The position numbers were made by a program, and so were the translations under genes. Below, one piece after another: positions 1 to 8,268 of a DNA stretch of 36,035 nt (within the stretch, counting starts at the first letter, position 1; each line of letters opens with the position of its first letter). The stretch is from positions 1-36,035 of the forward strand of contig CAZHZL010000019.1 in assembly GCA_964537245.1 (NCBI GenBank), written 5' to 3'. Source of the stretch: UMGS1840 sp964537245 (GTDB taxonomy: Bacteria; Bacillota; Clostridia; UMGS1840). Below the pieces are notes generated by a model. It made no database searches. It saw only the letters and a list, made by a program, of their open reading frames with translations, and had not been told where the DNA came from.

Positions 1-153
1 ATGCGAAATTGATGCTCAAATTGGCAATTTTGAGTTAGTATAGTGAACCGCGCGCTGTCATCAAAAATATAATTAAAAATTACTAAAATTCAAATTTGAT
101 GCTCTGAAAATTAACTTTGAAACACAAAACTTTTGCAGTTGATTAAAAATAAG
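1..153. other. AT-rich stretch with no recognised gene
   Basis: No reading frame with a plausible start, ribosome binding site or recognisable protein is visible on either strand. A weak imperfect inverted repeat (ctcaaatt / aattttgag) sits near bases 15-35. The stretch lies beyond the terminator of the leftward operon. Confidence 0.5.
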
Positions 154-184
154 AAATGGCTCAAACGCAGTGTTTGAGCCATTT
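154..184 (-). terminator. Rho-independent terminator of the leftward genes
   Basis: A perfect 13-bp stem (aaatggctcaaac at 154-166 with its complement at 172-184) encloses a 5-base loop. Read leftward, the stem is followed by a U-rich tract (complement of attaaaaataag at 142-153). It is the first convincing terminator after the last intact gene of the leftward operon, which ends at 528, so it may end the whole transcript unless termination occurs earlier. Confidence 0.8.
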
Positions 185-188
185 TGTA

Positions 189-234
189 TGGCAGGGGCAG
201 AGCGTTGTCTTTCATATTCACATCAGAAATTTTA
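189..234 (-). repeat. Left copy of a C-rich terminator-associated element
   Basis: The 16 bases at 189-204 (tggcaggggcagagcg) are identical to 35986-36001 at the other end of the window. Similarity continues for about 30 bases to the right of this core, with differences that are mostly transitions. Both copies lie immediately right of a hairpin terminator, but the hairpin sequences differ. Read leftward, the unit is a conserved segment ending CGCTCTGCCCCTGCCA followed by a terminator, as in a small RNA or a conserved 3' end. Its function is unknown. Confidence 0.6.
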
Positions 235-360
235 TGACTTTAATTTGTAAGTTCTGTTTCTGTTAGCCCCCTGTGCTACTATTGTTTCATCTTCAATCAT
301 TTCAGAAAGTAATCTTCTTGTCCGTGCGTTTTTCACTCCTAAGAGTTCTGAAATTTCAGG
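232..360 (-). pseudogene. 3' remnant of a Schlafen/AlbA_2-type ATP-binding, winged-helix protein
   Basis: Leftward translation ending at the stop codon 232-234 gives about 42 residues, including ISELLGVKNARTRRLLSEM and the tail RNRTYKLKS. By recall this matches the C-terminal winged-helix segment of divergent ATP-binding proteins of the AlbA_2 family, often annotated as transcriptional regulators. Immediately upstream the frame has an in-frame TAG (361-363) and then another stop at 397-399, with no start codon and no ribosome binding site. Only the last part of the gene survives. The assignment rests on motif recall from a short peptide and could be another winged-helix protein. Confidence 0.5.
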
Positions 361-410
361 CTAAACATATTTTCTTTCTCCGTCTTTGTGCGTTGATTAT
401 TCTATATTTT

Positions 411-527
411 TTATTTTGGCTGTTTTCCAATATAAGCCAAAATACCACCGTCAACATATAAAATGTGACCTTTTCCCGCATTTTAAGCCTCTGATGATAA
501 AAAGCCTGCTGGTCCAACAAAATAATC
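411..527 (-). pseudogene. 3' remnant of a second short-chain dehydrogenase (gluconate 5-dehydrogenase type)
   Basis: Leftward translation gives DYFVGPAGFLSSEA, a stop, then NAGKGHILYVDGGILAYIGKQPK and a terminal TAA at 411-413. This is the C-terminal tail typical of gluconate 5-dehydrogenase or KduD-like dehydrogenases, where the usual pattern is GPAVFLASDASNF-NGH-LYVDGG. The internal stop at 483-485 sits where family members usually carry serine, one base change from TCA. The fragment is in frame with, and begins directly after, the stop codon of the intact dehydrogenase. Everything upstream of this tail is missing, so it is a truncated paralogue rather than a readthrough extension of a normal gene. 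Confidence 0.7.
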
Positions 528-1280
528 TTAGTGTATATGCGAGCCGCCGTTTACATCAATTGTAGCTCCGGTTACATATCTTGCTTCATCGCTTGCAAGA
601 TAAACAGCCGCCGCACTGACATCAAGCGGATTTCCAAGACCAAGTGGTATTGATGCTTCAAGGGCTTTTACTTCTTCATCTGTATGGACGGTATATGTAA
701 AATCGGTGAAAATAACTCCCGGTGCAATGCAGTTTACAGTTATTCCGTACGGTGCGGCAGTTCTTGCTAAAGTCTTACTGAAAGCAAGCATACCGCTTTT
801 TGAAGCCGCATAATGGAGATGTCCGAAAAGTGCGCCTCTTTCTCCTGCCTGAGATGCTATTGAAATAATCCTTCCTTTATTTTGGTCTTTCATAATTTCC
901 ATAGCATATTTTGAGCAAAGAAAAGTGCTTGTCAGATTTATATTCATTATTCTTTCCCAGTCTGAAAGCTCCATATCAAATATATCCTTTGCCTGACTTA
1001 TACCTGCGTTATTTACAAGGATATCAAGTCTGCCGAATTCATTTTTTATATATGAAAACATATCCTTAACTTCTTTTTCATTTGTTACATCTGCTTTATA
1101 TAAAAAAGCTTTTCTTCCCATGCCGACAATTTCGTCCTTTGCCTTTTCAGCACCTTCAATGTCTTTTGAAAAATTGATTATAATATCAGCACCCTGCTTT
1201 GCAAATGCAAGTGCTATTCCCTTTCCTATACCTCTCGATGCACCTGTAATAAGTGCAATTTTTCCACTTAAATCAAACAT
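528..1280 (-). CDS. Short-chain dehydrogenase/reductase (SDR), possibly a keto-uronate reductase
   Basis: This 250-residue protein is a complete classical SDR, an NAD(P)(H)-dependent Rossmann-fold oxidoreductase of the cytoplasm. The cofactor motif TGASRGIG is at residues 12-19 and the structural NNAG at 90-93. The catalytic set is present: Ser143 in IASQAG, Tyr157 and Lys161 in YAASK. The start ATG follows AGAAAGGA at good spacing. It is the last intact gene of the leftward operon, 32 bases after the heparinase-type gene. In this setting a role in reducing a keto-deoxy-gluconate (KduD-like step) or another uronate product is reasonable, but SDR sequence alone does not fix substrate. A broken tail of a second SDR follows its stop codon directly. 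Confidence 0.92.
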   Translation of the reverse strand: MFDLSGKIALITGASRGIGKGIALAFAKQGADIIINFSKDIEGAEKAKDEIVGMGRKAFLYKADVTNEKEVKDMFSYIKNEFGRLDILVNNAGISQAKDIFDMELSDWERIMNINLTSTFLCSKYAMEIMKDQNKGRIISIASQAGERGALFGHLHYAASKSGMLAFSKTLARTAAPYGITVNCIAPGVIFTDFTYTVHTDEEVKALEASIPLGLGNPLDVSAAAVYLASDEARYVTGATIDVNGGSHIH

Positions 1281-1312
1281 TTTTTATTTTCCTTTCTCTG
1301 TTTTTTTCTTTG

Positions 1313-3064
1313 TTAATATATCCGATATGAAATTTCAAGTGCATCTGAATCGGTATCGGCTTTTATTTCTATTATCGTTGCCGGAAGCTGACCGTCTTCT
1401 GCGCTGTATTCATCGTTACGTCCTGAAAAATTAATCGGAAAATAATATTCCTTTAATATACTGATTTTCCCTTCTGTCAGAAGCTCTATGGTTGCTTTTT
1501 TTTCACCGTTTAAAAGTATTGATATTTTCTTTTCATCTTCTGCTGCGGCTTCAAGCTTCGTTATAATACGATCTTTAACGGAATTTGATTTTTTATTAAA
1601 TGTAAAGCTGTCCTTTATAATCATCCCGCCTGTATCCAATGTCATATCACGGATAAGGGTTTTTAAATCCGATTTTTTATCATAGGCATCTGCAAACGAT
1701 ACTCTTATTCCGTTTTCTGTCTTTTCAAATTTATCAGCCGCATATTCCTTTCCCTCCGACTGCACATATCCGTTTACTATCGGAAGTGAATGCCCGTGTG
1801 AGCCGGCATTTAAGAAATTATATCTTTCTTCATAGAAATATTCTTTTGTATATTTAGGTGCACCAAGCTCATCGGCAATTATATCTTTCCCTTTTACAAA
1901 CATATAAGATCCCACGTCATTATGATTATGAGGCTCAAAATTATGACCGCCTCTTATTATCGCAATCATACCGTCCCGCTTTAAAACTGCCCACTGTGCA
2001 GATGGGAGAAAAACATCCGAATCTGAAGGTACAGCATTAAGAAGCTCAGGATTAAACCAGGTGATATTTCTTACTGCTCCGCTTGTGCGTGCACATCTGT
2101 CCATAATTGATTTATAATAGGATTTTTCCGGAATAGGTGTGCCGTATAATTCATTAAGCTTACAGAATATCCCGAAAGCCATATACGTATCTCCGAAATC
2201 AGAAAATTTTATCTGAACATTATTTTCCATACACGCATAAGACGGGAATGCTGCAATTTTTTTCATTTTATCTTCATTTTTTACTATGTCTTTTCCGGTA
2301 CGTTCCTTTAAAAGCTCAGAAAAAGAAACGTAATACTGCATCGCATACATCCAGTATGACACGCCTTCTATACACACTCCGTCCTCCATACACGAATCAA
2401 AAAAATTATTGCAGGCAGCTGCTGCTCTGTCTGTTATTTTTTTAAGACGTTCTTCGTCTTCTATTAAGTAAACAGCACTCATTCCGACGCTTCCGCCGCA
2501 TACTGCCGCCCAGTTACTGTATTGAAATTCCCATAAGAAACCGTATTTTTCATTTTCTTCAGTCTCAAACGGCTCTATAACTCTCTTAAATACTTCATTT
2601 ATACACCGTCTTTTCACAGCCGGGTGAATATAATCTCCACATAAAGAAAGTGCCTCACAAATAGTGTGTGCAGTTTCTGCCGCAAACAAATCAACCCTGT
2701 TCGGAAGAATTTCTTCATTATTCAGTATTCCGAGTAAGTGAGCAGGAAGCGCCCATGTATATTCATCACATACTGCCCACAGTATATCTTCAAGCTCTTT
2801 TATATCATCTTTTTCTTTATACAGCCACACCTTGAGAAGAAACATCGTCATACGTCTTCTTATTTCATAATAGTCCTCCTGATATACGTTTCTGTCACCG
2901 GTTTCATCATAAAGTCTGAATTTTGAAAATTTGAGTGCCTGTATGGGTGTGTTTGTGAATTTATCGCAGCTTCCGTTTATTTCACCGACAAATTTTTTTA
3001 CTAAAGGATTTTCTGCATTTTTAAAGAAATTATCAGCTGAAAGCTTACTTTTATAAATATACAT
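1313..3064 (-). CDS. Heparinase II/III-family polysaccharide lyase, cytoplasmic
   Basis: This 583-residue protein has the heparinase II/III layout: an alpha-helical toroid (about 1-330) followed by a beta-sandwich. Family hallmarks are the WA-CDEY-W-P-H segment (96-109), NWAAVC (184-189), the tyrosine-rich EG-SYW-YA (233-241), FEPHNHNDVGSY (376-387), and GSHGHS (421-426). These match positions that supply Asn, Tyr and His catalytic residues in the family. Such lyases cleave uronic-acid glycans by beta-elimination, leaving unsaturated uronyl ends. There is no signal peptide, so it should act on imported oligosaccharides, as PL15-like exolyases do. GGAGGA precedes the ATG. It lies 16 bases after the esterase gene. 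The exact PL family and substrate cannot be fixed by eye. Confidence 0.85.
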   Translation of the reverse strand: MYIYKSKLSADNFFKNAENPLVKKFVGEINGSCDKFTNTPIQALKFSKFRLYDETGDRNVYQEDYYEIRRRMTMFLLKVWLYKEKDDIKELEDILWAVCDEYTWALPAHLLGILNNEEILPNRVDLFAAETAHTICEALSLCGDYIHPAVKRRCINEVFKRVIEPFETEENEKYGFLWEFQYSNWAAVCGGSVGMSAVYLIEDEERLKKITDRAAAACNNFFDSCMEDGVCIEGVSYWMYAMQYYVSFSELLKERTGKDIVKNEDKMKKIAAFPSYACMENNVQIKFSDFGDTYMAFGIFCKLNELYGTPIPEKSYYKSIMDRCARTSGAVRNITWFNPELLNAVPSDSDVFLPSAQWAVLKRDGMIAIIRGGHNFEPHNHNDVGSYMFVKGKDIIADELGAPKYTKEYFYEERYNFLNAGSHGHSLPIVNGYVQSEGKEYAADKFEKTENGIRVSFADAYDKKSDLKTLIRDMTLDTGGMIIKDSFTFNKKSNSVKDRIITKLEAAAEDEKKISILLNGEKKATIELLTEGKISILKEYYFPINFSGRNDEYSAEDGQLPATIIEIKADTDSDALEISYRIY

Positions 3065-3080
3065 AACAATGTTTCCTCCA

Positions 3081-4280
3081 CTAATGATTAATTTTTATAA
3101 ATTCACTGCTTATAATATTATTATCACTATCCGTTATTGAACAATAGCAATATGTTGCATTATCCGGAATGTCAATCTTTATAATATCTTTTTCCAAGGT
3201 ATACTCTTCTTTTTTATGCCACAAAACGTTTTCACCGCCACCAAGCGGAATTTCTTCGGATTTTAGATAATATGTCTCAGCATTCACTATCTCAATATCA
3301 TCATTTTTTGAATATTCTATAATAAAGGCGTTGTCTTTTATATAGGCTTTTTTAATTTTAATATATGATAAATTGTCTTCAAATACGGCTTTTGCAAAAT
3401 TATATACCTGCTCTATACTTTCCCCCTCCGGCTGTCCGTGTATCAAATTATGGTGTATTGAAAGAAAAGCATTCGGAGTAGCATTGTATGTAAGTGATGA
3501 AGCATTTATGGAAAAATGGGCATCACAGTCACCGTTTGTATATAAAACCGGCATTTTCGCACTTTTTACAAAATTGGAAGGGTCCCACTCTTGGGTTGCA
3601 CCCGGTTTTTTAAATATATCCTTAAAATATGATTGCGAACAGTATAAGAATCCGCATCCGTATACGGGTGCGGCAAATTTGAATCTGTAATCAACACCGC
3701 ATACAATCGCAGTCGTGATTCCGCCCCATGAAATTCCCGTTATACCTGTTTTTTCTTTATCTATTCTTTTATTTTTTCTTATAAGATTATGAGCGTTTAT
3801 GACATTTATCACATTGTGGTACATACCTGCATTTTCATAATCTTTTAAAAAAGTTGTCCCATACGAATCCCATGGAAACATTCCTGCATAAGGATGCTTT
3901 AATTTCCCTGTATTATCATCGGGAGAATTTTTCCCGTCCTCGGGACCGTTACCGTATAAATCCATTGATATAGCCGCATACCCGAAATCGTTCCACTTTT
4001 TAACCCAGCTGATTTCTGCTTTTCCCCAACCGCCATGCACACACACAACGGCAGGAACAGGGGTATTTTCCGTTGCATTTTTGGGGATTCCGAAATATGC
4101 AAATACCTTGGTTTTTCTTCCGTTTAAAATACTACCGTCATAAAATATTGCATCTATATCATATTTTTCATCATGGATGCCGTATTCTTTGTATTTTTCG
4201 CCTTTTTCGTTAAGCATTTCCGATGCATACTGATATGCTACCTCATTATTCAAAAAGTCTTCAAATAAATGTTCTGTCAC
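3081..4280 (-). CDS. Alpha/beta-hydrolase, acetylxylan-esterase or dienelactone-hydrolase type
   Basis: This 399-residue protein is probably a cytoplasmic carbohydrate esterase removing acetyl or other acyl groups from imported oligosaccharides. The oxyanion segment VCVHGGWG is at 79-86, the nucleophile elbow GISWGG at 182-187 (Ser184), a likely acid in NGDCDAHF (Asp251 or Asp253) and the histidine in NLIHGQ (His281). After about residue 305 there is an extra beta-rich domain of roughly 95 residues, an arrangement I recall in polysaccharide-locus esterases. The start is GTG, preceded by AAGGAAGG at good spacing, and no nearby ATG is better placed. It sits between GH88 and the heparinase-type lyase, which suggests it deacylates uronic-acid oligomers. 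Confidence 0.8.
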   Translation of the reverse strand: MTEHLFEDFLNNEVAYQYASEMLNEKGEKYKEYGIHDEKYDIDAIFYDGSILNGRKTKVFAYFGIPKNATENTPVPAVVCVHGGWGKAEISWVKKWNDFGYAAISMDLYGNGPEDGKNSPDDNTGKLKHPYAGMFPWDSYGTTFLKDYENAGMYHNVINVINAHNLIRKNKRIDKEKTGITGISWGGITTAIVCGVDYRFKFAAPVYGCGFLYCSQSYFKDIFKKPGATQEWDPSNFVKSAKMPVLYTNGDCDAHFSINASSLTYNATPNAFLSIHHNLIHGQPEGESIEQVYNFAKAVFEDNLSYIKIKKAYIKDNAFIIEYSKNDDIEIVNAETYYLKSEEIPLGGGENVLWHKKEEYTLEKDIIKIDIPDNATYCYCSITDSDNNIISSEFIKINH

Positions 4281-4301
4281 TTTTTATACCTTCCTTCTTT
4301 T

Positions 4302-5462
4302 CTACCAGAAAAGCACATCATCTTTCTTTTCCTTTATAAGCTTATAAACAGCTTCAATATAGAAATAATCGCCATATATAATAGGGATATGTCTTCCGTT
4401 TTCGCTATGGTAAGCTTCTGTGCCGAATAATAAAAGCGGATCGGTATCCTCTGAAAAATCAACGAATTTATCAGTCATTGCTTTAAGAAGCTTAATTGCC
4501 GCATTAAGATAAAGCGGTTTTTCATGCTCGTCAACAAGTGATGCAATTTCAATAAGACCGCTTGCCGCACATGCGCCCGCAGTTGAATCATATATAACAG
4601 GCTCTTTTGGTGCACGAAAATCGCAAAGTGGAAGAAAATCCTTTTCCTCAGATAAATTAGCTATAAAATAGTTGGCGATTTTCTTTGCGACAGTTAAATA
4701 TCTTTCGTCCTTTGTATGTATATAGTTAAGTGCAAAGCCATATACACCCCACGCCTGACCTCTCGACCAGCTTGAGCCCTCCGAATATCCCTGACCGCCA
4801 AATTCCTCTATATAGTCACCGTTATTAAAATCGTAGCTTACAATATGCTTAACCGACCCATCTTCTCTTATATGATAAAGAAGTGTTTTATCTGCGTGAG
4901 CTTTTGCTACATATGTAAATCTGTCATCACCGGTAATTTCTGAAGCACGGTATAAAAGCGGCAAATTCATCATACAATCAATAATTGCCCAGCCTTTTCT
5001 TTCCAAATTATCGTTTCTGTTATTCCAGGCACGTATGAAATTACCTTTTAAATTAAATCTTGCCATTAAAGAATTAGCCGCTGACATTACATCACATTTA
5101 GCTTTATAATCACCGGTCAGGCGATAGTGGACACCTGATGAAATATCCCACAAAAAGCCGACATCGTGGTCTACCACGTCAATCATTTCTGTGAGCACTT
5201 TTCTTAAGCTGTCCTCGGCATTTATAGCTGTTTTTTTATACTGCTCGTCGTTAGTTCCGACATATAAAATCCACATAAGTCCGGGCCAGAAGCCGTTTGT
5301 CCACCAGTCTATCCACGTTTCCTTTTTATCATCGTGGACTCCGTTTGTTGCGGTATATGGGATTTTATCATAAGAACGCACTGCAACCTTTTTCATTTTA
5401 TTATCAATTTTCTGCCATACTTCTTCAAAATATTTTTTATCTTCAATACTTAAGTTTATCAT
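4302..5462 (-). CDS. GH88 unsaturated glucuronyl hydrolase
   Basis: This 386-residue protein has the alpha6/alpha6 barrel of family GH88, which removes 4,5-unsaturated glucuronic acid from the non-reducing end of lyase-made oligosaccharides by hydrating the double bond. The motifs HDVGF (99-103, Asp100) and IIDCMMNLPLL (160-170, Asp162) match the two aspartates known in Bacillus unsaturated glucuronyl hydrolase (Asp88 and Asp149). GGQGYSEGSSWSRGQAWG (222-239) and the STAG-CAASG segment near 293-302 are also typical. There is no signal peptide, so it works in the cytoplasm. It directly complements the heparinase-type lyase two genes downstream. The length is normal for the family. Confidence 0.92.
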   Translation of the reverse strand: MINLSIEDKKYFEEVWQKIDNKMKKVAVRSYDKIPYTATNGVHDDKKETWIDWWTNGFWPGLMWILYVGTNDEQYKKTAINAEDSLRKVLTEMIDVVDHDVGFLWDISSGVHYRLTGDYKAKCDVMSAANSLMARFNLKGNFIRAWNNRNDNLERKGWAIIDCMMNLPLLYRASEITGDDRFTYVAKAHADKTLLYHIREDGSVKHIVSYDFNNGDYIEEFGGQGYSEGSSWSRGQAWGVYGFALNYIHTKDERYLTVAKKIANYFIANLSEEKDFLPLCDFRAPKEPVIYDSTAGACAASGLIEIASLVDEHEKPLYLNAAIKLLKAMTDKFVDFSEDTDPLLLFGTEAYHSENGRHIPIIYGDYFYIEAVYKLIKEKKDDVLFW

Positions 5463-5477
5463 ATATATTCCCTTTCT

Positions 5478-7172
5478 TTATCTTTCTTTATCGGGATTAA
5501 TTTCAAGGCATACGTCAATTTTTCCGTCTGAAACACTTATCTTTCGCTTTTTAAGAGTATATATTTCAGATTCATATAAATTGAGTACATCTTCGTCTTT
5601 TATTTCAATGTTCTTCAAATACTCTTCAATTCCGTCACTTTTTTCAAGTGCAATAACTACCCAAGTATTTTCTAAACGTTCAGCAAAAAGCAGTTTTTGT
5701 TCACCTGAATATAAATAAGCTGTCACAACTGAAAAATCGCCTTTTTTATCAAGCTCACATTCAATTTTTTCTCTTTTTTCGTCGCCGTATTTTATTCCGC
5801 CCGTATTTGTTATAAGTATCGCATTATTTTTATATAAAACTGCATACCACTTACGACCGTTTACAATATATTCTTCGATTTTCTCATATCCGCACGGAAA
5901 ACACCATTCGTCATAGATTCCCGAAGCGCTGTTTGCAAGCTTTTTTATACCTCTTGATACTATCGCAATATTTTTTTCCTGAGATGAGAATGTATTCACC
6001 GTCACAAGGTTTCCGTCTTCAAACAAGCGGTTATTTAAAAATGCATTATGCTTATTTACAGCAGGATGACAATGCTCATTATTATTAACAGCTGTTCTCA
6101 TTCTTAAAAAAGCAACGTGGGTATCCTCAACCAAAACGCTCGCAGGCATACTCTGCCATCCCAATCCCCACCCTTCTCTCTGATAGGAATCCTTCATTAT
6201 GGGGAATCTCGTCACACTTCCGAGTCTGATGTTTTTCCCTTTCCAGGTATATGAATATGCACCGTCAAAAAGGTGTTCTTTTCTTTCGGTTTCGTTATTT
6301 TTCTTTTCGCATTCCATTCCTGCTTCGTGCATTATTATAAATCTGAATGGCTCAATTTTTTCTAAAGCATCAGGGTTATTAAAGCATTTATATACATATC
6401 CGCCATAGTTTTTATCACCCGAAAAATTATATGTTCTTATTGTAGGCACAAATTCTTTTCCTTCATGAAAAAGTATATAACTAAGAAGCTTATCTCTTTT
6501 TTCTACTGCCTGATTTTTCAGTTTTTCATCTTTTATAGAAATAACTGCAATATTAAGAGCCGCAAGCATAATATTTGAATAACAGTCGCTTGCGTTTTCA
6601 CCCCATCCCCAGCCGCGTTCTTTTTCATATAAAAACCATTTTTCCCAGAAGCTTCTGTATTCTTCCTCGTATTTACCGGTGACACTGTTTATAAGCGCAA
6701 GCATTGCACCGTCACTCATTATTTTATTTGAATAATAAATAGAACCGTGGGTTTCATTATTAAACCACACACCTGCTTTTTTAAGAAGCTCCGAAATGGT
6801 TTCTTTTTCAAAAGCTGTCAATTTTTCATAGCAGAATCTGTATGCCAAAGCAAGCGGAAGAAGCACGAAAAATGCTCCGTTTGAATCAGTCACAAAGGTT
6901 TCTTCTCTGTACCACAGCATACATCCGTATTTATCAGATTTTTCATCGGTAATCTGAAGTTTCTTTAATTCTGCAACCATTTTTTCTGCAAAATCGTCCT
7001 CAATATAGTCAAAATATCTTGCAGAAAAATAGTATTCAGCTGTATTAACAGCACTGCAGCAGCTTTTCAAATCTGCAACAGGACGGGTATGCGGCTGAAT
7101 ATGCGAATAAACCATATAATCCTTAAATTCCACATTCTGATTTATAAATTCTTCTCTTATTTTTTTAAGCAT
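5478..7172 (-). CDS. Unrecognised toroid/beta-sandwich protein, possible polysaccharide lyase or hydrolase
   Basis: I do not recognise a family for this 564-residue protein. The first 300 residues are alpha-helical with aromatic-rich turns, suggesting an alpha/alpha toroid; about 305-564 is beta-rich, suggesting a sandwich. This layout resembles heparinase II/III and PL8-type lyases. Conserved-looking motifs are YSNKIMSDGAMLAL (147-160), RGWGWGENASDCYSN (186-200), EGWGLGWQSMP (333-343) and the histidine cluster HCHPAVNKHN (367-376), which could supply catalytic or metal-binding residues. No signal peptide is present, so it is cytoplasmic. Its start overlaps the last 8 bases of the GH105 gene (ATGCTTAA), indicating translational coupling and a related substrate. 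A function in breaking uronic-acid oligomers is inference. Confidence 0.6.
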   Translation of the reverse strand: MLKKIREEFINQNVEFKDYMVYSHIQPHTRPVADLKSCCSAVNTAEYYFSARYFDYIEDDFAEKMVAELKKLQITDEKSDKYGCMLWYREETFVTDSNGAFFVLLPLALAYRFCYEKLTAFEKETISELLKKAGVWFNNETHGSIYYSNKIMSDGAMLALINSVTGKYEEEYRSFWEKWFLYEKERGWGWGENASDCYSNIMLAALNIAVISIKDEKLKNQAVEKRDKLLSYILFHEGKEFVPTIRTYNFSGDKNYGGYVYKCFNNPDALEKIEPFRFIIMHEAGMECEKKNNETERKEHLFDGAYSYTWKGKNIRLGSVTRFPIMKDSYQREGWGLGWQSMPASVLVEDTHVAFLRMRTAVNNNEHCHPAVNKHNAFLNNRLFEDGNLVTVNTFSSQEKNIAIVSRGIKKLANSASGIYDEWCFPCGYEKIEEYIVNGRKWYAVLYKNNAILITNTGGIKYGDEKREKIECELDKKGDFSVVTAYLYSGEQKLLFAERLENTWVVIALEKSDGIEEYLKNIEIKDEDVLNLYESEIYTLKKRKISVSDGKIDVCLEINPDKER

Positions 7173-8226
7173 TTTTACCGTCCTCTTTTCCTTTACAGAA
7201 TTCAGATAAAAACAGTATGGTAAGCGCCTGCCCGTATGTCATAGGGCATATTTCTATTTTTTTATAAGAATCCAAATCATCATAAAGACCGGTACCGTAT
7301 GATACATTTCCCACAACACCGTTTTCGTCAATACAATTCTTTATACCCTCTGAAGCTTTAACTGCGCATTCATAGTATTCTTCGCCCACATATCCTAACC
7401 GCACACTTTTATGGATACCATATCCGAAGCCTGCAGTTGCAGAAGCTTCCTTATAGGAATCCTCATCATCAATAAGCGTATGCCACATTCCGTCTTCATC
7501 CTGATATTTTTTAAGGGCTTTTATCTGACCTTCTAAAACACCGATTAAATAATTTTTTATTCCGTCTTCAAGCTTATCGCCCAATATATCAATGTAGTCG
7601 GGAATACAAACTGTAACCCAGCTGTTTCCTCTGCCCCATCTTGCATTAGCAAAATTATGTCTTCCGTCAAATGTCCATCCATGGAACATAAGACCTGTTT
7701 GTCTGTCTGTCAGATAATGCATATGAACAATGAACTGTCTTTTCGTTTCTTCTATCCAGTCCTTTCTGTCAAAGATAATACCTGCACGTGCCAGAAAAAG
7801 CACACACATAAATAAAGTATCATCCCATAGCTGATTGTAGCAGATAACACCTGAACCTGAATGAGTAAAACCGCCGTCCTCGGTTCTTAACATATCATTC
7901 ATAAGCCATTCTGCCCACTCCTTCATTATAGCTTCATATTTTTCATTTCCTTCATATATGTATGATAAGGTAAGAAGCGGTGCACAGGTATTTACGTTTT
8001 TTTCAGGTAAGCCCTCCGAAATTCTTTCTTCATACCATTTTTTTAAAAAATCGTAATAGAATTTATCTCCGCTGACCTCGTAGTATCTGTAAAGACCGTA
8101 AAGCCCTACTCCCTGCGCCCATTCCCAGGTATTTATATTAACGATTGATATAGGACATTTTTCTTCAAAATCACTTTTATTTATTGAAAGCATACTGTCT
8201 GCCACTGATTTTATAGTATTATGCAT
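7165..8226 (-). CDS. GH105 unsaturated rhamnogalacturonyl/glucuronyl hydrolase (YteR/YesR type)
   Basis: This 353-residue protein is a full-length GH105 enzyme with an alpha6/alpha6 barrel, releasing unsaturated uronic acid from lyase products in the cytoplasm. Diagnostic motifs are WEWAQGVGLYGL (34-45), NQLWDDTLFM (131-140, carrying the catalytic aspartate equivalent to Asp143 of YteR), GLMFHGW (178-184) and ARWGRGNSW (195-203). AGGAGG precedes the ATG. Its stop overlaps the following gene by 8 bases. The presence of GH105 alongside GH88 means two enzymes for unsaturated uronyl ends, which may serve different linkages. GH105 members act on rhamnogalacturonan, ulvan and arabinogalactan products, so the family does not settle the substrate. 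Confidence 0.92.
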   Translation of the reverse strand: MHNTIKSVADSMLSINKSDFEEKCPISIVNINTWEWAQGVGLYGLYRYYEVSGDKFYYDFLKKWYEERISEGLPEKNVNTCAPLLTLSYIYEGNEKYEAIMKEWAEWLMNDMLRTEDGGFTHSGSGVICYNQLWDDTLFMCVLFLARAGIIFDRKDWIEETKRQFIVHMHYLTDRQTGLMFHGWTFDGRHNFANARWGRGNSWVTVCIPDYIDILGDKLEDGIKNYLIGVLEGQIKALKKYQDEDGMWHTLIDDEDSYKEASATAGFGYGIHKSVRLGYVGEEYYECAVKASEGIKNCIDENGVVGNVSYGTGLYDDLDSYKKIEICPMTYGQALTILFLSEFCKGKEDGKNA

Positions 8227-8268
8227 AATTGTTTTCCTCCTGATGTTTTCATTTTTTATGGTTATATC

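Noticed and set aside
273..461. A 62-residue rightward open frame rich in Phe and Leu
   Set aside because: It lies antisense to the two gene remnants, has no convincing ribosome binding site, and its composition is what AT-rich reverse strand DNA gives.
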